This document shows positions 24,567-35,800 of a DNA stretch of 64,000 nt, piece after piece. The notes below the pieces were generated by a model that did no database searches, was not told where the DNA came from, and was given only the letters and a program-made list of their open reading frames with translations. Numbering within the stretch: position 1 is the first letter of the stretch; the number at the start of each line of letters is the position of its first letter. Source of the stretch: Gonium pectorale (taxonomy: Eukaryota > Chlorophyta > Chlorophyceae > Chlamydomonadales > Volvocaceae); assembly GCA_001584585.1 (NCBI GenBank), contig LSYV01000008.1, positions 2,277,715 to 2,341,714 on the forward strand, read 5' to 3'. The translations under genes and the position numbers were made by a program.

Positions 24567-25211
24567 GCAACAGACTTACGCCCCGCGCCTCAAATGCAGC
24601 TTTGGGCAGGACGTTGGCAACGCACGGTTCTCATGCCAGTGCTCCTACCTGTGACCTCCGTTGTGCGACACTGTTACTGGCTTTCGCACTTCTGCGTTCA
24701 GGACGACCGCCGATCCTCGCCGTCCTTTGACGGTTGAGGTCGCGGGTCGCCTGCTGCATATGATGCGATGACAGTGCATGATAATGCAATATAAAGGACG
24801 ATCAGAGCCTATGTAGCACAGCATCGCGAAATCAGTTGGTTGCGCTGGTCGTTTTCATAACGGCCGTGCATAACGGTTTCGGAACGGGAGGGCGGCGCGC
24901 GTGGCGGACCCTGGCTGCCAGCATGCAACGCCCCGTCGGGAGTTGCGCGTGAGGACACGCAACGCTTAAGACGACCGTACAAATTGCAGACAAGTTAGCT
25001 CAGTCGTACATACCCGCTTTACATGAACTGTGCGACAGTTAGCCAACCAACGAAATGTTCCACTCGGATAACGTCAGGTGCTGACACCGGGAAGCCGTCC
25101 CTCACCACCGCTAAAGTCACCACAAAGCCTCACTCTGCTCCATGCTCCCGTCAGCCTGCAATTCTTCAGTGCTATGCGCTCTCATGCGAAGCCCCAAGTC
25201 CCACGTCCCAT
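24567..25211. other. Intergenic spacer
   Basis: About 650 bases with no coding signal. It contains the presumed 3' untranslated part of the tepsin-like gene next to 25212 and upstream sequence of the HAD gene. Confidence 0.5.
25019..25023 (-). terminator. TGTAA poly(A) signal
   Basis: TTACA on the plus strand, so TGTAA on the minus strand, about 190 bases after the stop codon of the tepsin-like gene. Confidence 0.55.
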
Positions 25212-28200
25212 TTACTTGAACTGGTCCATGACAAAATCAAATGCCCCCGGTCCCCGCTGCTGCTGCTGCTGCTGAGCTGCATGCCCCGCGGTGTTCGGCT
25301 GAGAGGCCGAGTAAGGCTGGTGCTGCCAGCTGCCAGCGGCGCCCCCGGCTGGCCCTCCAGCTGACGGCCCCACGCCAGGCCCGGCACCGTGTGTCGGGTA
25401 GCCCGCTGCGCCCATGCCGCCAATGGAGGCCGCGCCCGGGCCACCACCCACATAACGGACCTGGCCGCCCGGCCCCACCATCATGCCGGCGCCTATCCCC
25501 GCACCCATCCCCATTCCGCCCATCGAGCCAACACCGGGCCCCATCCCCATAGGAGCTCCCAAGCCCGTGCCGCTTGACGAAGCGCCACTGCCCACGAAGC
25601 CGCCCATGCCGGAGCCTGTGCCGGGACCCGTGGCCACGCCCGTGCCATAGCCTCCGAAGCCTGCGCCCGAATAGCCGGCCGCCGGGCCCACTGGCCCTGG
25701 CCCGGCGCGCAGCCCGGGGTCATAGCTGCCGAGGAGGCCGCCTCCGGCGGTGCCCGGTGGAGCCGGCGTGGCCGCCGGCTGTGGCGCCTGCTGCGGCCAC
25801 GGCTGTTGCTGTGCCTGGGGGATGCCCATCATGCCCATCCCACCATGCGCGCCTTGCCCGCCAAGACCTGGCCCGCCGTACGGTGCGCCGTACTGCGGGG
25901 CTTGAGGCCCGCCGCCGCCACCACCGCCGCCGCCCATGCCGAGCAAGTCCAGCTGGGATCCCGGTTTGGAGCCGCCAAGCGCGGGCGTCGCCTGACCCGT
26001 ACCGTACGCGCTGGGAGCGGCCACGCTGCCTGGTCCCGCTCGCGCGACCTGGCCTCCCGCGCCACCGTAAGCCGCCATGGCCGCAGGGAAAGCACCCCCA
26101 ACGCCGTAGCCGGCACTGGTGCCCGCGCCTGGCCCCACGTGGCCAGGACCAGGGCCGGCGATGGTCATGTCTGAGAACAAGTCGTCGAGGGGCGCGGCCA
26201 TGTTGCGCGGCGCCGGTGCCGAGGCTCCCATTGCGGGCGGCCGCACCGGCCCGTGGGACGCTCCGGGCTGGAGCACACCAGCACCTGCGAGTCCCGGTCC
26301 AACGCCGCCACCCACGCCAGTCATGCCTTGACCCAGCTGCTGCTGCTGCAGTTGAGGGTGCAGCTGCTGAGTTTGGGAGAAGCGCTGTTGCTGTTGCTGG
26401 GGCTGCGCCTGGAGGTACTGCGCCGCGCCCGCATGAGCAGTGGGCATCACGGAGGACCCAAGCACGTTCACGGCGAAGGGGTCCATGCCCTGGGGCGACG
26501 GGGCAACTGCCGTAGCAGCAGGCTGCTGAGGCGCATGAGGAGCATATTGTGTCTGCTGCTGCCCCTGCGCGCTATAACCAGCCGCAGGAGCAGCCTGGAA
26601 CGACGATGAAGCCTGGACGAGGTCCAGGCGATGAGACAGGGGGAGGCAAACAACCAGTAAGGTGGGCTACGCCGGAGCAAGTGGAAGAAATAGCTACAGT
26701 TCTAAGGATTAATAGGTAGTGCAGCCAGTATACATCTCTGAAATCTAGATCATCTTGACACCCGCTGCCAAACCCACCTGTGGACCGCTTGGCACCGGTA
26801 GATTGGCGAATATGTCCTCCGGCCGATGCTGAGAGAGGCCGGGCTGGGTGCCGTGTCCAGCCTGCACGGGGCTCCCTGTGGACGAATAGGATTGCACGAA
26901 GTGCCGCGTCGCTGTGTGGCCATTGCTTTAGAGCGGCAGCACTGCAACGGCAAATTCCAGCATCTGCAGGACTGACCAGCGTGTTTGCGTGCCGTCATTC
27001 CCAGACACTCACATCCCAAACAAAAGCGCTTACCTAGCATGTCCAGCCCTCCCAGCAAGTCCACTGCAGTCGGCGCGGAAGCGCCTGGCGGCGCCGCCTG
27101 GGCCCCGCTGCCGCGCCCGGCCGCGGGCACGGCCTGCTGAGTGGAGGCCGTTGCGTCCTCCCCAAGCAGCAGCCTCAGCACGCTGCCGGCACGCTCCCGC
27201 ACGGCAGCCTGGGAGCTGGTGGCGGCCGCCTGCACCGGCCCCGGGTCGCTCTGGAACATAACGGCTATCTCGCCGCACGCCTGCAATCGAGCAATCATCC
27301 CGGCCAGGGGTGGCCAAGGGTGGGTGGGTTACGCCATCGCACGATCGCAGGCGGGCTGCTACCGTCTACACGCAAGATGTTGACGCAGCACACGAGGCAT
27401 GAACGACCGGGATTTCTGCTGGTCGCGTCCTTGCCCTGTGATGCCGTCTTAACATTGCCATGCTCTTGCTACCTCGGAAACCAAGAGTGCCGCCGATTCC
27501 GTGCTCCCACCTGCGTCGCTCCCTGCAGCAGTACCGCCTCCAGGGCGTATAGCGCACGAAGCAGCTGCTGCCAAGGCCCGGACCCATCCTGTTCAAGAAG
27601 AGGAACGGTAAGTTGCGGGTCCAGGTGACCATTCAGCGCATCTATGCTGACCAACAAGAACGACATTGAACGTTTCACGTTTGCATCTAACTTTACGACT
27701 GGACGGACAGCCACCCGTAGCATACCCCACAATGCGCTCATCCTCGCGCCAAGGGAAAGGCGCAAGCCCGTGGTTACATTGCCGCGTTCCGCGTGCGCAT
27801 GCGCCACCTAAATTCCCATCTGCCCTACCATCTTGTCTCGGAGCAGCTCCGCAACCCGCAGGCCGTCTAAGCTGCCGATTGCCTCCACAAACCGCCGCAG
27901 GTCATCTGGATCAGGCGCCAGCCGCAGGCCTGGCAAGAACAAGCCACAGAAAAATGCGCACATCTTAGTGTATGCACAGATCATCAGCGGCGGAGAACCG
28001 CTCGTAACGGAGAATCGCTGCATGGTCCATCAAGTCCTGCCGACTCCGACACACAAGATAGACACTTGGCAAGCCGGATGTACTGCTCTCCCTGCTTCCC
28101 AGATGTGCAGCGCACTCACCCCCGGGAGTGCAGATGCCCTCCACCAGCTGGTCCTCCGATCCTAGCACCCCGCTGGCCGTCACCGTGGGGGCGCTGTAGC

Positions 28201-29927
28201 CACCACCGTAGCCGCCACCGTTACTGCCGCCCTGACCCGGGCCCGCCGCGCCCGCGTCGCCGCCATAGCCGCCAGTGAGGGGCCGGTTGACACCCTGAGC
28301 AGGATAGCGGTATGCAAGTAGGTGATATTGCTTCACGACCGTCCCCGCGCACCCCGGTCGCTGCGTGCACACATTCTTGAGGCGAAGATGCGGCGTGCAC
28401 ACCGTTTCGTCGCATGCCATGGACATTCAAACAAATGGTTAGCGTACTCCCCACACGTGCTGGCGCCTGCCAATGGATAAATATGATACGTCACGCCCCT
28501 CACCCGCTGCGAGGATCCATAGCCGAAGCCGTTCCCTGACGAGCCCCCGTTGCTTGGACCTGTCGGCGCCGAGTAACCGCTGCTCCCGAAGCCCACCATC
28601 CGGCCAGAGGTCCCCGAAGCAGCGCTGCCACCGCCACCGCCGCCGCTCCCGCTGTTGTTGCTGCTGGAACTGGACGGCGGGGGCGCTGCGCCGCTCCCAA
28701 AACCTTGGATCCGGCTCTGAGAGAGAACCCAATAAGAACGGGTTGAACGTCAGCTACCGTCGCGTCCGTGGACGCATGCGAAAGGGAGAGCTAGACCAGA
28801 CATGCGCTTGAAGATCTAGTCCTTAGCGCATGGCGTGTGGGCGACAGGCGGGACTTATGAACAGCGCGTGGAGAGCTGCGTTTAATTCGCAAACTGTGTT
28901 GTTGGCTTGCGGATGTCGCAAACTTCAAAGCGCCATCTCAGACTTCCCGCACTAGCTCACGCATGCCTCCGTACGATGGGTCCCGCAGCATGACCCCGGC
29001 GCGTGCCCCTCACCCCGAGGCTGTTGACCGGCTGCGTCATCACCGTGTTGGCAAGCGCCTCTGCTGCCTCCTTGGCCGCGTCACGGACGCGCTGATTGGC
29101 AGTGTCACCCTTGAAGGGATCGGGCTCGCCCTTGAAATGCACTAGGCCCCTGGGCGTGGGCGTATTAAAGGGCGTGCAGAACAGGCATGAGCAAGCTGCC
29201 GACACACGCGCACCAATTTCTGGTTGATGTCAGGGACAACAAAGGGGACGTGGATGCTATTATTGCCTTTGCTTCAGTGGGCGGGCCCATGGGGACGGAG
29301 GCCTACGGCGTGCTTTGGGGTTGCATCATATCAAAAATCCATGCCTTCACAATCAGTCTGTGGGCACGCCGGGACGGGTGCGGGAAGGGTGCGGACTCGC
29401 ACCTCACAGCCGACAAGTGCTTCTGCATGGCCCTCTGGAAGTTGCCACTGCCTTTGTTGGCGATGTGGCGCGTAAGGCGAAGCGCCTGCAGGTAAGTTTG
29501 CCGTCAGGTGTTGTGATTGCGTAAAGGGCATTATATCAACAAGGCGCCCACAACCTCACGCCCGCGCCAACTCCCTTAGTCCCCAAACCAGCCCACCGCA
29601 GCCCACCTTGTACTTCACAACGGGGGACTTGTGTTCAAGATGCTTAGCGATGCGTCCAGCGATCTTCTCAGCTGACTCGAAAGACCCACGAGCCATGTCC
29701 GCCAGTTCGTCCATGAGGTACACTGCGGGAGGAGGCAGTGCCGTTAGTCGCATGACGCTGCCAACGGAAACAAGCAGAAATCACCGGGAGAGTTCCCCCT
29801 CCCTGCTGCAGCTCTCCTGCACGTTCATGAAGCTGCTATGTGTCGCACCCGGTGGAGGGTCGTCTTTTGGCGAGGTCACATCCTCCACCTTCTTGAAGAT
29901 TTGGACAGCCTCGATTACGCGTGCCAT
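25212..29927 (-). CDS. ENTH/VHS tepsin-like protein (MTV1 type), AP-4 accessory
   Basis: Eleven exons in phase: 29927-29849, 29722-29607, 29485-29403, 29149-29014, 28716-28504, 28294-28120, 27929-27829, 27588-27511, 27280-27034, 26875-26778 and 26612-25212, about 908 residues. Residues 1-138 form an ENTH domain (YLMDELADMARGS, HLEHKSPVVKYKALRL, AVRGLVHFKGEPDPFKGD) very close to plant MTV1 and animal tepsin, which coat AP-4/clathrin vesicles leaving the trans-Golgi. SRIQGFG near residue 140 and GRMVGFG match a motif of the plant protein. Residues about 260-400 (LVEGICTPGG, LRLAPDPDDLRRF, WQQLLRALYALEAVL) form the second, VHS-like helical domain of tepsins. The last 460 residues are a disordered Gly/Gln/Pro/Met tail with DLL, DPF and LFSDM short motifs of adaptor-binding kind and an FDFVMDQF end. 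A Met at 29963 would add 12 residues. Confidence 0.9.
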
Positions 29928-32836
29928 CTTATACTCTTGTTTTGCTCCGCTTAGGGTAGTCAAACTCGTCGGTTGTTCTTGCGCAAATCCTTCTATCTAG
30001 CACATCATCTACGATCAGAGCTACTGCATAGGACTACAGCATTTGCAGCATGGGCGGCCACAACTATCAGCGTGACACGATTGGCAAGAAGGTTGGCCTA
30101 ACGCCCTGTGTTATGCGCTCTCATTGTCGAAGCATAAGGTTAATCTACAACTGCAATGCATAGGGTGCCACGGCTGCGATGACATCCCCGTCGTGTATTC
30201 CCGTACCCCTTGCAACTTCCGCCTTCTGCGGTTTGCCAGGAGTGACAGGGTGGGCGATCACGCAAGAGCAGTTCACCCCCCCCCCTCACCCAGTCCCGGC
30301 TCGTGCTGCAAACAGATAATGGAAGCTGTTCATGGCTTGGACACTTTCCGCTTAGTGCCGCTCTGCCGCATCACGTCAGACAGCTGCCCCACACTAGGAG
30401 GAGGTGGGACGACGTCATTTGCATTTAGATAAGAGCTTCGCTGTCAGTGGGTGCTGTAAGGACACTTCCTTAAAGGCCTGCTTGACATTACGAAATATGT
30501 GCCCGGGCCTTGTGTCCAGCACACCCCACTCACGACCCCACTGCCAGTACAGGCCATGGAGGCTTCGTGTGCGCTCTGCCTTAGCTTAGTTTTGGCAATC
30601 CTTGGCCATCAGGCTCGAGCTGGCGGCTTGCTTCTTCAGAATCCTGTAGCCGCCCCTAGCCACCCGGCGCCTCTGCGCCTTTGCTGTGGCGGCTGTGGGC
30701 TGTGTGAAAGCGGAGCATGGCTTGGGTTGTTAATACTTCGCTGCGGGCATGGTCCTGCCAAGTCCTGCCCTCCCTGATCTTCACAGAGCATGCCCCAAGG
30801 GTAAAGTTTGTCAGCTGGCGTTCCCACAACTGTCGGACCGTATGGTCCACTGCCGGTCTGCCGCACCTAACAGACCTAACCGAGCCAGTAGCTCGGTGCC
30901 GGTAGCACACTGTATGGTACTCGAGGGCTCTCCATAGGAACACTCCCGGCAGCCTGGTTATCTTCCATTTTGGGGAATCGTCAGGCCGCNNNNNNNNNNN
31001 NNNNNNNNNNNNNNNNNNNNNNNNNNNNNNNNNNNNNNNNNNNNNNNNNNNNNNNNNNNNNNNNNNNNNNNNNNNNNNNNNNNNNNNNNNNNNNNNNNNN
31101 NNNNNNNNNNNNNNNNNNNNNNNNNNNNNNNNNNNNNNNNNNNNNNNNNNNNNNNNNNNNNNNNNNNNNNNNNNNNNNNNNNNNNNNNNNNNNNNNNNNN
31201 NNNNNNNNNNNNNNNNNNNNNNNNNNNNNNNNNNNNNNNNNNNNNNNNNNNNNNNNNNNNNNNNNNNNNNNNNNNNNNNNNNNNNNNNNNNNNNNNNNNN
31301 NNNNNNNNNNNNNNNNNNNNNNNNNNNNNNNNNNNNNNNNNNNNNNNNNNNNNNNNNNNNNNNNNNNNNNNNNNNNNNNNNNNNNNNNNNNNNNNNNNNN
31401 NNNNNNNNNNNNNNNNNNNNNNNNNNNNNNNNNNNNNNNNNNNNNNNNNNNNNNNNNNNNNNNNNNNNNNNNNNNNNNNNNNNNNNNNNNNNNNNNNNNN
31501 NNNNNNNNNNNNNNNNNNNNNNNNNNNNNNNNNNNNNNNNNNNNNNNNNNNNNNNNNNNNNNNNNNNNNNNNNNNNNNNNNNNNNNNNNNNNNNNNNNNN
31601 NNNNNNNNNNNNNNNNNNNNNNNNNNNNNNNNNNNNNNNNNNNNNNNNNNNNNNNNNNNNNNNNNNNNNNNNNNNNNNNNNNNNNNNNNNNNNNNNNNNN
31701 NNNNNNNNNNNNNNNNNNNNNNNNNNNNNNNNNNNNNNNNNNNNNNNNNNNNNNNNNNNNNNNNNNNNNNNNNNNNNNNNNNNNNNNNNNNNNNNNNNNN
31801 NNNNNNNNNNNNNNNNNNNNNNNNNNNNNNNNNNNNNNNNNNNNNNNNNNNNNNNNNNNNNNNNNNNNNNNNNNNNNNNNNNNNNNNNNNNNNNNNNNNN
31901 NNNNNNNNNNNNNNNNNNNNNNNNNNNNNNNCTCTCATTTTTCGTAAATCATGTCCACAACAAGGGGTATTTTTCGAAAAAACGTTGAAGATAACCAGGC
32001 TGACTCCCGGGCACTTTGATTCTGACATAAGTCAAAGCATGGAAACTTGGAAAGTGTCCTGAGTCATGTACGACAATGATGCGTTCTGGCTTCTGGGATG
32101 ACAAGGTCTGACAATCCGTCCCCAATGCACGGCATAGGTTATTGGGAGGCTTCTTAGCTATTGGTTTGCCCCAGCAATGCTGCAGGGTATCAGGACGAAT
32201 GGGTTCGGCCACGCGGCCAGACAACGGGAGGTCACGTACGAGCTGGAAGGCGTTGTGTGCGCCTAAACCGATCAGGTTAGGACGTTCCTTTCCTGTTCCA
32301 GATTCACGAAGCAATGATGTTCCACTGAAGAGGGGCTGGTTGTCTCCTCCCCGGGCAATTGCTCCCCCACCTAGACTGCCTCTACCCTATGCCAGCCCCC
32401 GTGAGTTGGAAAGTTCGGGCATCGCGCCTTCATTCCGGCCCCTCAATACCCCCGCCAACCGCCCCCCCCCTTGCAGGTTGAGTAACGACGAGGGGCCCGG
32501 CAGGTGACGCAATACTTGCCACCGTCCCCTTGCGTGCTTGGTCGAAGGCTCCCAGCATACTTCGACCTGTGAGACTTCGACGAGGCAAGGAGTGGCACCC
32601 CGACGAGCGACGGCACACAACTGCGACCATCCGCACACAACTCGTTATTCTACCTTCCGAATGTACGCAAATGGCTCTGTACACAGAACAAGGCATCCCG
32701 CTCCAGAGCCACAACTACCCTGTAACCGAACCCTGTGCCCACGTGTGTGGTTGTTGGTGCGCACAGGGCAAACAGATCCTGCAGCTCTCTACGAGCCACA
32801 GTCCTTGCCGACCTCCGTGCAAGGGCTAGGGAAAAT
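29928..32836. other. Intergenic region including the assembly gap
   Basis: No gene is seen from 29928 to 30989. After the gap, 31932-32330 is clearly poorer in GC than the surrounding sequence and has a 121-codon minus frame (32314-31949) that looks protein-like (RIIVVHDSGHFPSF) but cannot be assigned. 32340-32836 should hold the promoter and 5' untranslated part of the xanthine dehydrogenase gene. Confidence 0.5.
30990..31931. other. Assembly gap (942 N)
   Basis: A run of 942 unknown bases. The sequence CAGCCTGGTTATCTTC lies at 30950-30965 on the plus strand and again, inverted, at about 31990-32005, just outside the two gap edges. Confidence 0.99.
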
Positions 32837-35800
32837 ATGACGGCCGCGGACGCGCCAGCGGGCTCTGAGCCCATCTGCTACATCAATGGGAAGCGCTACG
32901 TGCTGCCTTCAGGCCGCGGAGAGATCACCCTTTTGCAGTTCTTGCGAGGTGGGGCAGCCGTCGGTGCGAACAACTAGTTCCGCACAGTATGCTAGGCGAA
33001 TTGAGGTTCATTGACTCGGGCATAGAGATTTGTAAGGTCCTCTATTCATGAATTGTCATTTGGCCACCGAAGGAACTGTGTGGAGAAAAAGCGAAACTGT
33101 TGGTGAGGGGCTCCACGTGCAAACCTGTAAACATGCGGCCTTTTCCTGTCTGCAGAGAATGGACTGACGGGAACCAAGCTGGGCTGCGGCGAGGGAGGCT
33201 GCGGCGCGTGCACGGTCATGCTCTCATCCTGGGAGGACGGCAAAGTCAGTCACCGATCGGCCAACGCGTGCCTTTGCCCGCTCTATGCGGTTGAGGGAAT
33301 GCAGGTTGTCACGGTGGAGGGTAAGCGCCGTGGGCCATGGGAGGAGGGCATCGGGGGTGGGGGCAGTTTCGTGGGTCTAGTCCAACCCAGGTGGGCACGT
33401 GTGGGCGCTTGGGACATGCGCAGTCGCACTTCAAGAGAAAAGTGATTTATGGCAATGTATGAAGACATGCACTGTGCATCCGTGGCTTGTGAACGGTGCA
33501 TTGCGTGTCTCGTGCTCTGTTGCGGCCCAGTCTCTTTCTTCTCCACCCCTCGCCCCTGCACTTTGGGAAGCAGCTGATTTTGTACAGTCTACAACAATGC
33601 ATGACCCAGATGACATGGGCACCTGTACAGGTCCTGGCGCGATCTGCCGCCCACACCGCCGCGCCCTTCCAACGCAGGTCTGGGCAACGTGCGCGAGGGG
33701 CTGCACCCCGTGCAGCAGCGCCTGGCTGTGATGCACGGCAGCCAGTGCGGCTTCTGCACGCCCGGCTTTGTGATGAGCATGTACAGCCTGCTGCGCTCCA
33801 GCGAGGAGCCGCCCACGGAGGAGGACATTGAGGACGCACTCGGGGGCAACCTGTGGTGGGTCACTCTGGGGCCGGCGATTCGGCTGGGTCGGGCCGGTAA
33901 AAAGACGTGCTCAGGGCTGTTCAGTAACGGTGTGATGAAGACAAGGAAGGCACCGTCGAGGCGGCGCGGCTTTGAAGTCAAACAGCCAAAGACGTTTAAT
34001 TGGTGTGCTGGCTGGGATGCAGTCCTTGGTTGGTGCGAACGGGATCCGGGCTGTTGAAGGGAGGACACGCGCAAGGGGGAGATGGTCACATTGTGTGGAT
34101 CATAGGACAGCCGGCGCAGTTTGAATGTGCTAGCCCGCCCGGGCCCGTGCGCTCCGTCGCACGAGCACCCGCGCACAGCGCACCGCTGCGTTGTTGGGGT
34201 GGCCCAAATGTCAATCGGTTGCCCTCCTTTCCCCATGACGTACGCCACCCCACAGCCGCTGCACTGGCTACCGGCCCATCCTCGACGCCTTCAAGACGTT
34301 CGCCAAGACGGACCCCTCGGCATACACTGAGGAGGCCATCGCGGCCAGCAAGGGTGTCGCACCGGGCGCCACCAACGGCACCGCTGCCAACGGCCAGCGC
34401 GTCTGCCCGTCCAGCGGCCTGCCCTGCGACTGCTCCGCAAAGGATGGCGCTGCCGCAGGGGCTGGCTGCGGCGGGGGGGCCGCCAACGGCGCGGGCTGCG
34501 GCGGAGGCGCTGCCAATGGCGCCGGCTGCGGCGCGGCCAACTGCTGCAAGAAGGCCAATGGCACAGGGGCGCCGCTGAAGCCCTCGTGCGAGCCCATCTT
34601 CCCGCCGGAGCTGAAGAAGCGCCCCGCCTTCGCCCTCACCATGCCCGGTAGGCGCAGCGCGCAGCACACATGGCACTGATTGCACCGCGTGATCGCATCC
34701 CCACGCGGACACGCGGCGCGTAGTGACCACTATTGCCAAATACGCGCCCGGCGAGTGATGTCCCAGCACAGACAGCGTGACCGCCGACCCACGAAGGTCC
34801 AACCCAGCGCCCATGCGCTTCGCTCTCAATTACAGCTCGGCCGCCCAGCCCCGCCCCGCCCCACCTCGCCCCGCCCCGCCGCCCCAGGCCCCGCGCTGAC
34901 GTGGCATCGCCCCGCCAGCCTGGAGTCCCTGCTGGAGCTGAAGGCGGCGCACCCCGCCGCCAAGCTGGTGGTGGGTAACACCGAGGTGGGCATTGAGATG
35001 AAGTTCAAGAACGCCGCCTACCCGGTCGTCATCGCGCCCACGCACGTGCCCGAGATGAACCAGGTGCGCTGCGGGCGCGGCGGGGACTGCCCGAAAGCGC
35101 TGCAACACCGGGACGCCGGGGCCCAGACCGGCTGGCGCGAGCCGCAGAGGGGGCAACGTGCAACTGGATTCGGGTTGGCTCCAGTTGCACGTTGCCCCCT
35201 CTGCGGGCCTGACTGCTGGTACAAAGTACCATCCCCATGAGCTTACCCGCTGTCCGCGAGCCCATTTCGCGGCTGAGGGCTCAACCGGGCATTTTTGCAG
35301 CTCGCAAAGCCCCGCCTGTCCGCCTCGCCGCCCTTCTCTGGTGATGCAGATTACGGTCACTGAGACGGGCGTGGAGATAGGCGCCGCAGTGACGCTGACG
35401 CGCATGATGAAGGCCTTCAAGGGGCTCATCGCCAGCAGGCCGCGGCATCAGGTGGCCGCTATGGAGGCCGTCGTCAACCAGCTGCGGTGAGGCCACGTCG
35501 GAACGCCTGTGTCAAAAGCTTGGGACGTTACCATGACGCACAATCGACAATGCTTGTTCACAGGGTCGGCGTGAAGGGCGCTGTACTTGCACCCGGAGTC
35601 GCCCACCGGCTGGCCAATCTCGTCAATGAACCGTGAAGCGCCCCAGTCGCCACCCTTTCCCATGTGCGCCGTGCTGGATCCAGCTGTGTCCTCCCCCCTC
35701 CCTACGCCTCCATTTGCGCCATTCGGCGCAAGCATACGCTCGCCACCAACGCATTGTACACGTCCATTACAACCACCACGCCGCTCCCGACCGCAGCTGG

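Noticed and set aside
30958..32028. Open frames spanning the gap
   Set aside because: They consist of N-derived X residues and carry no information.
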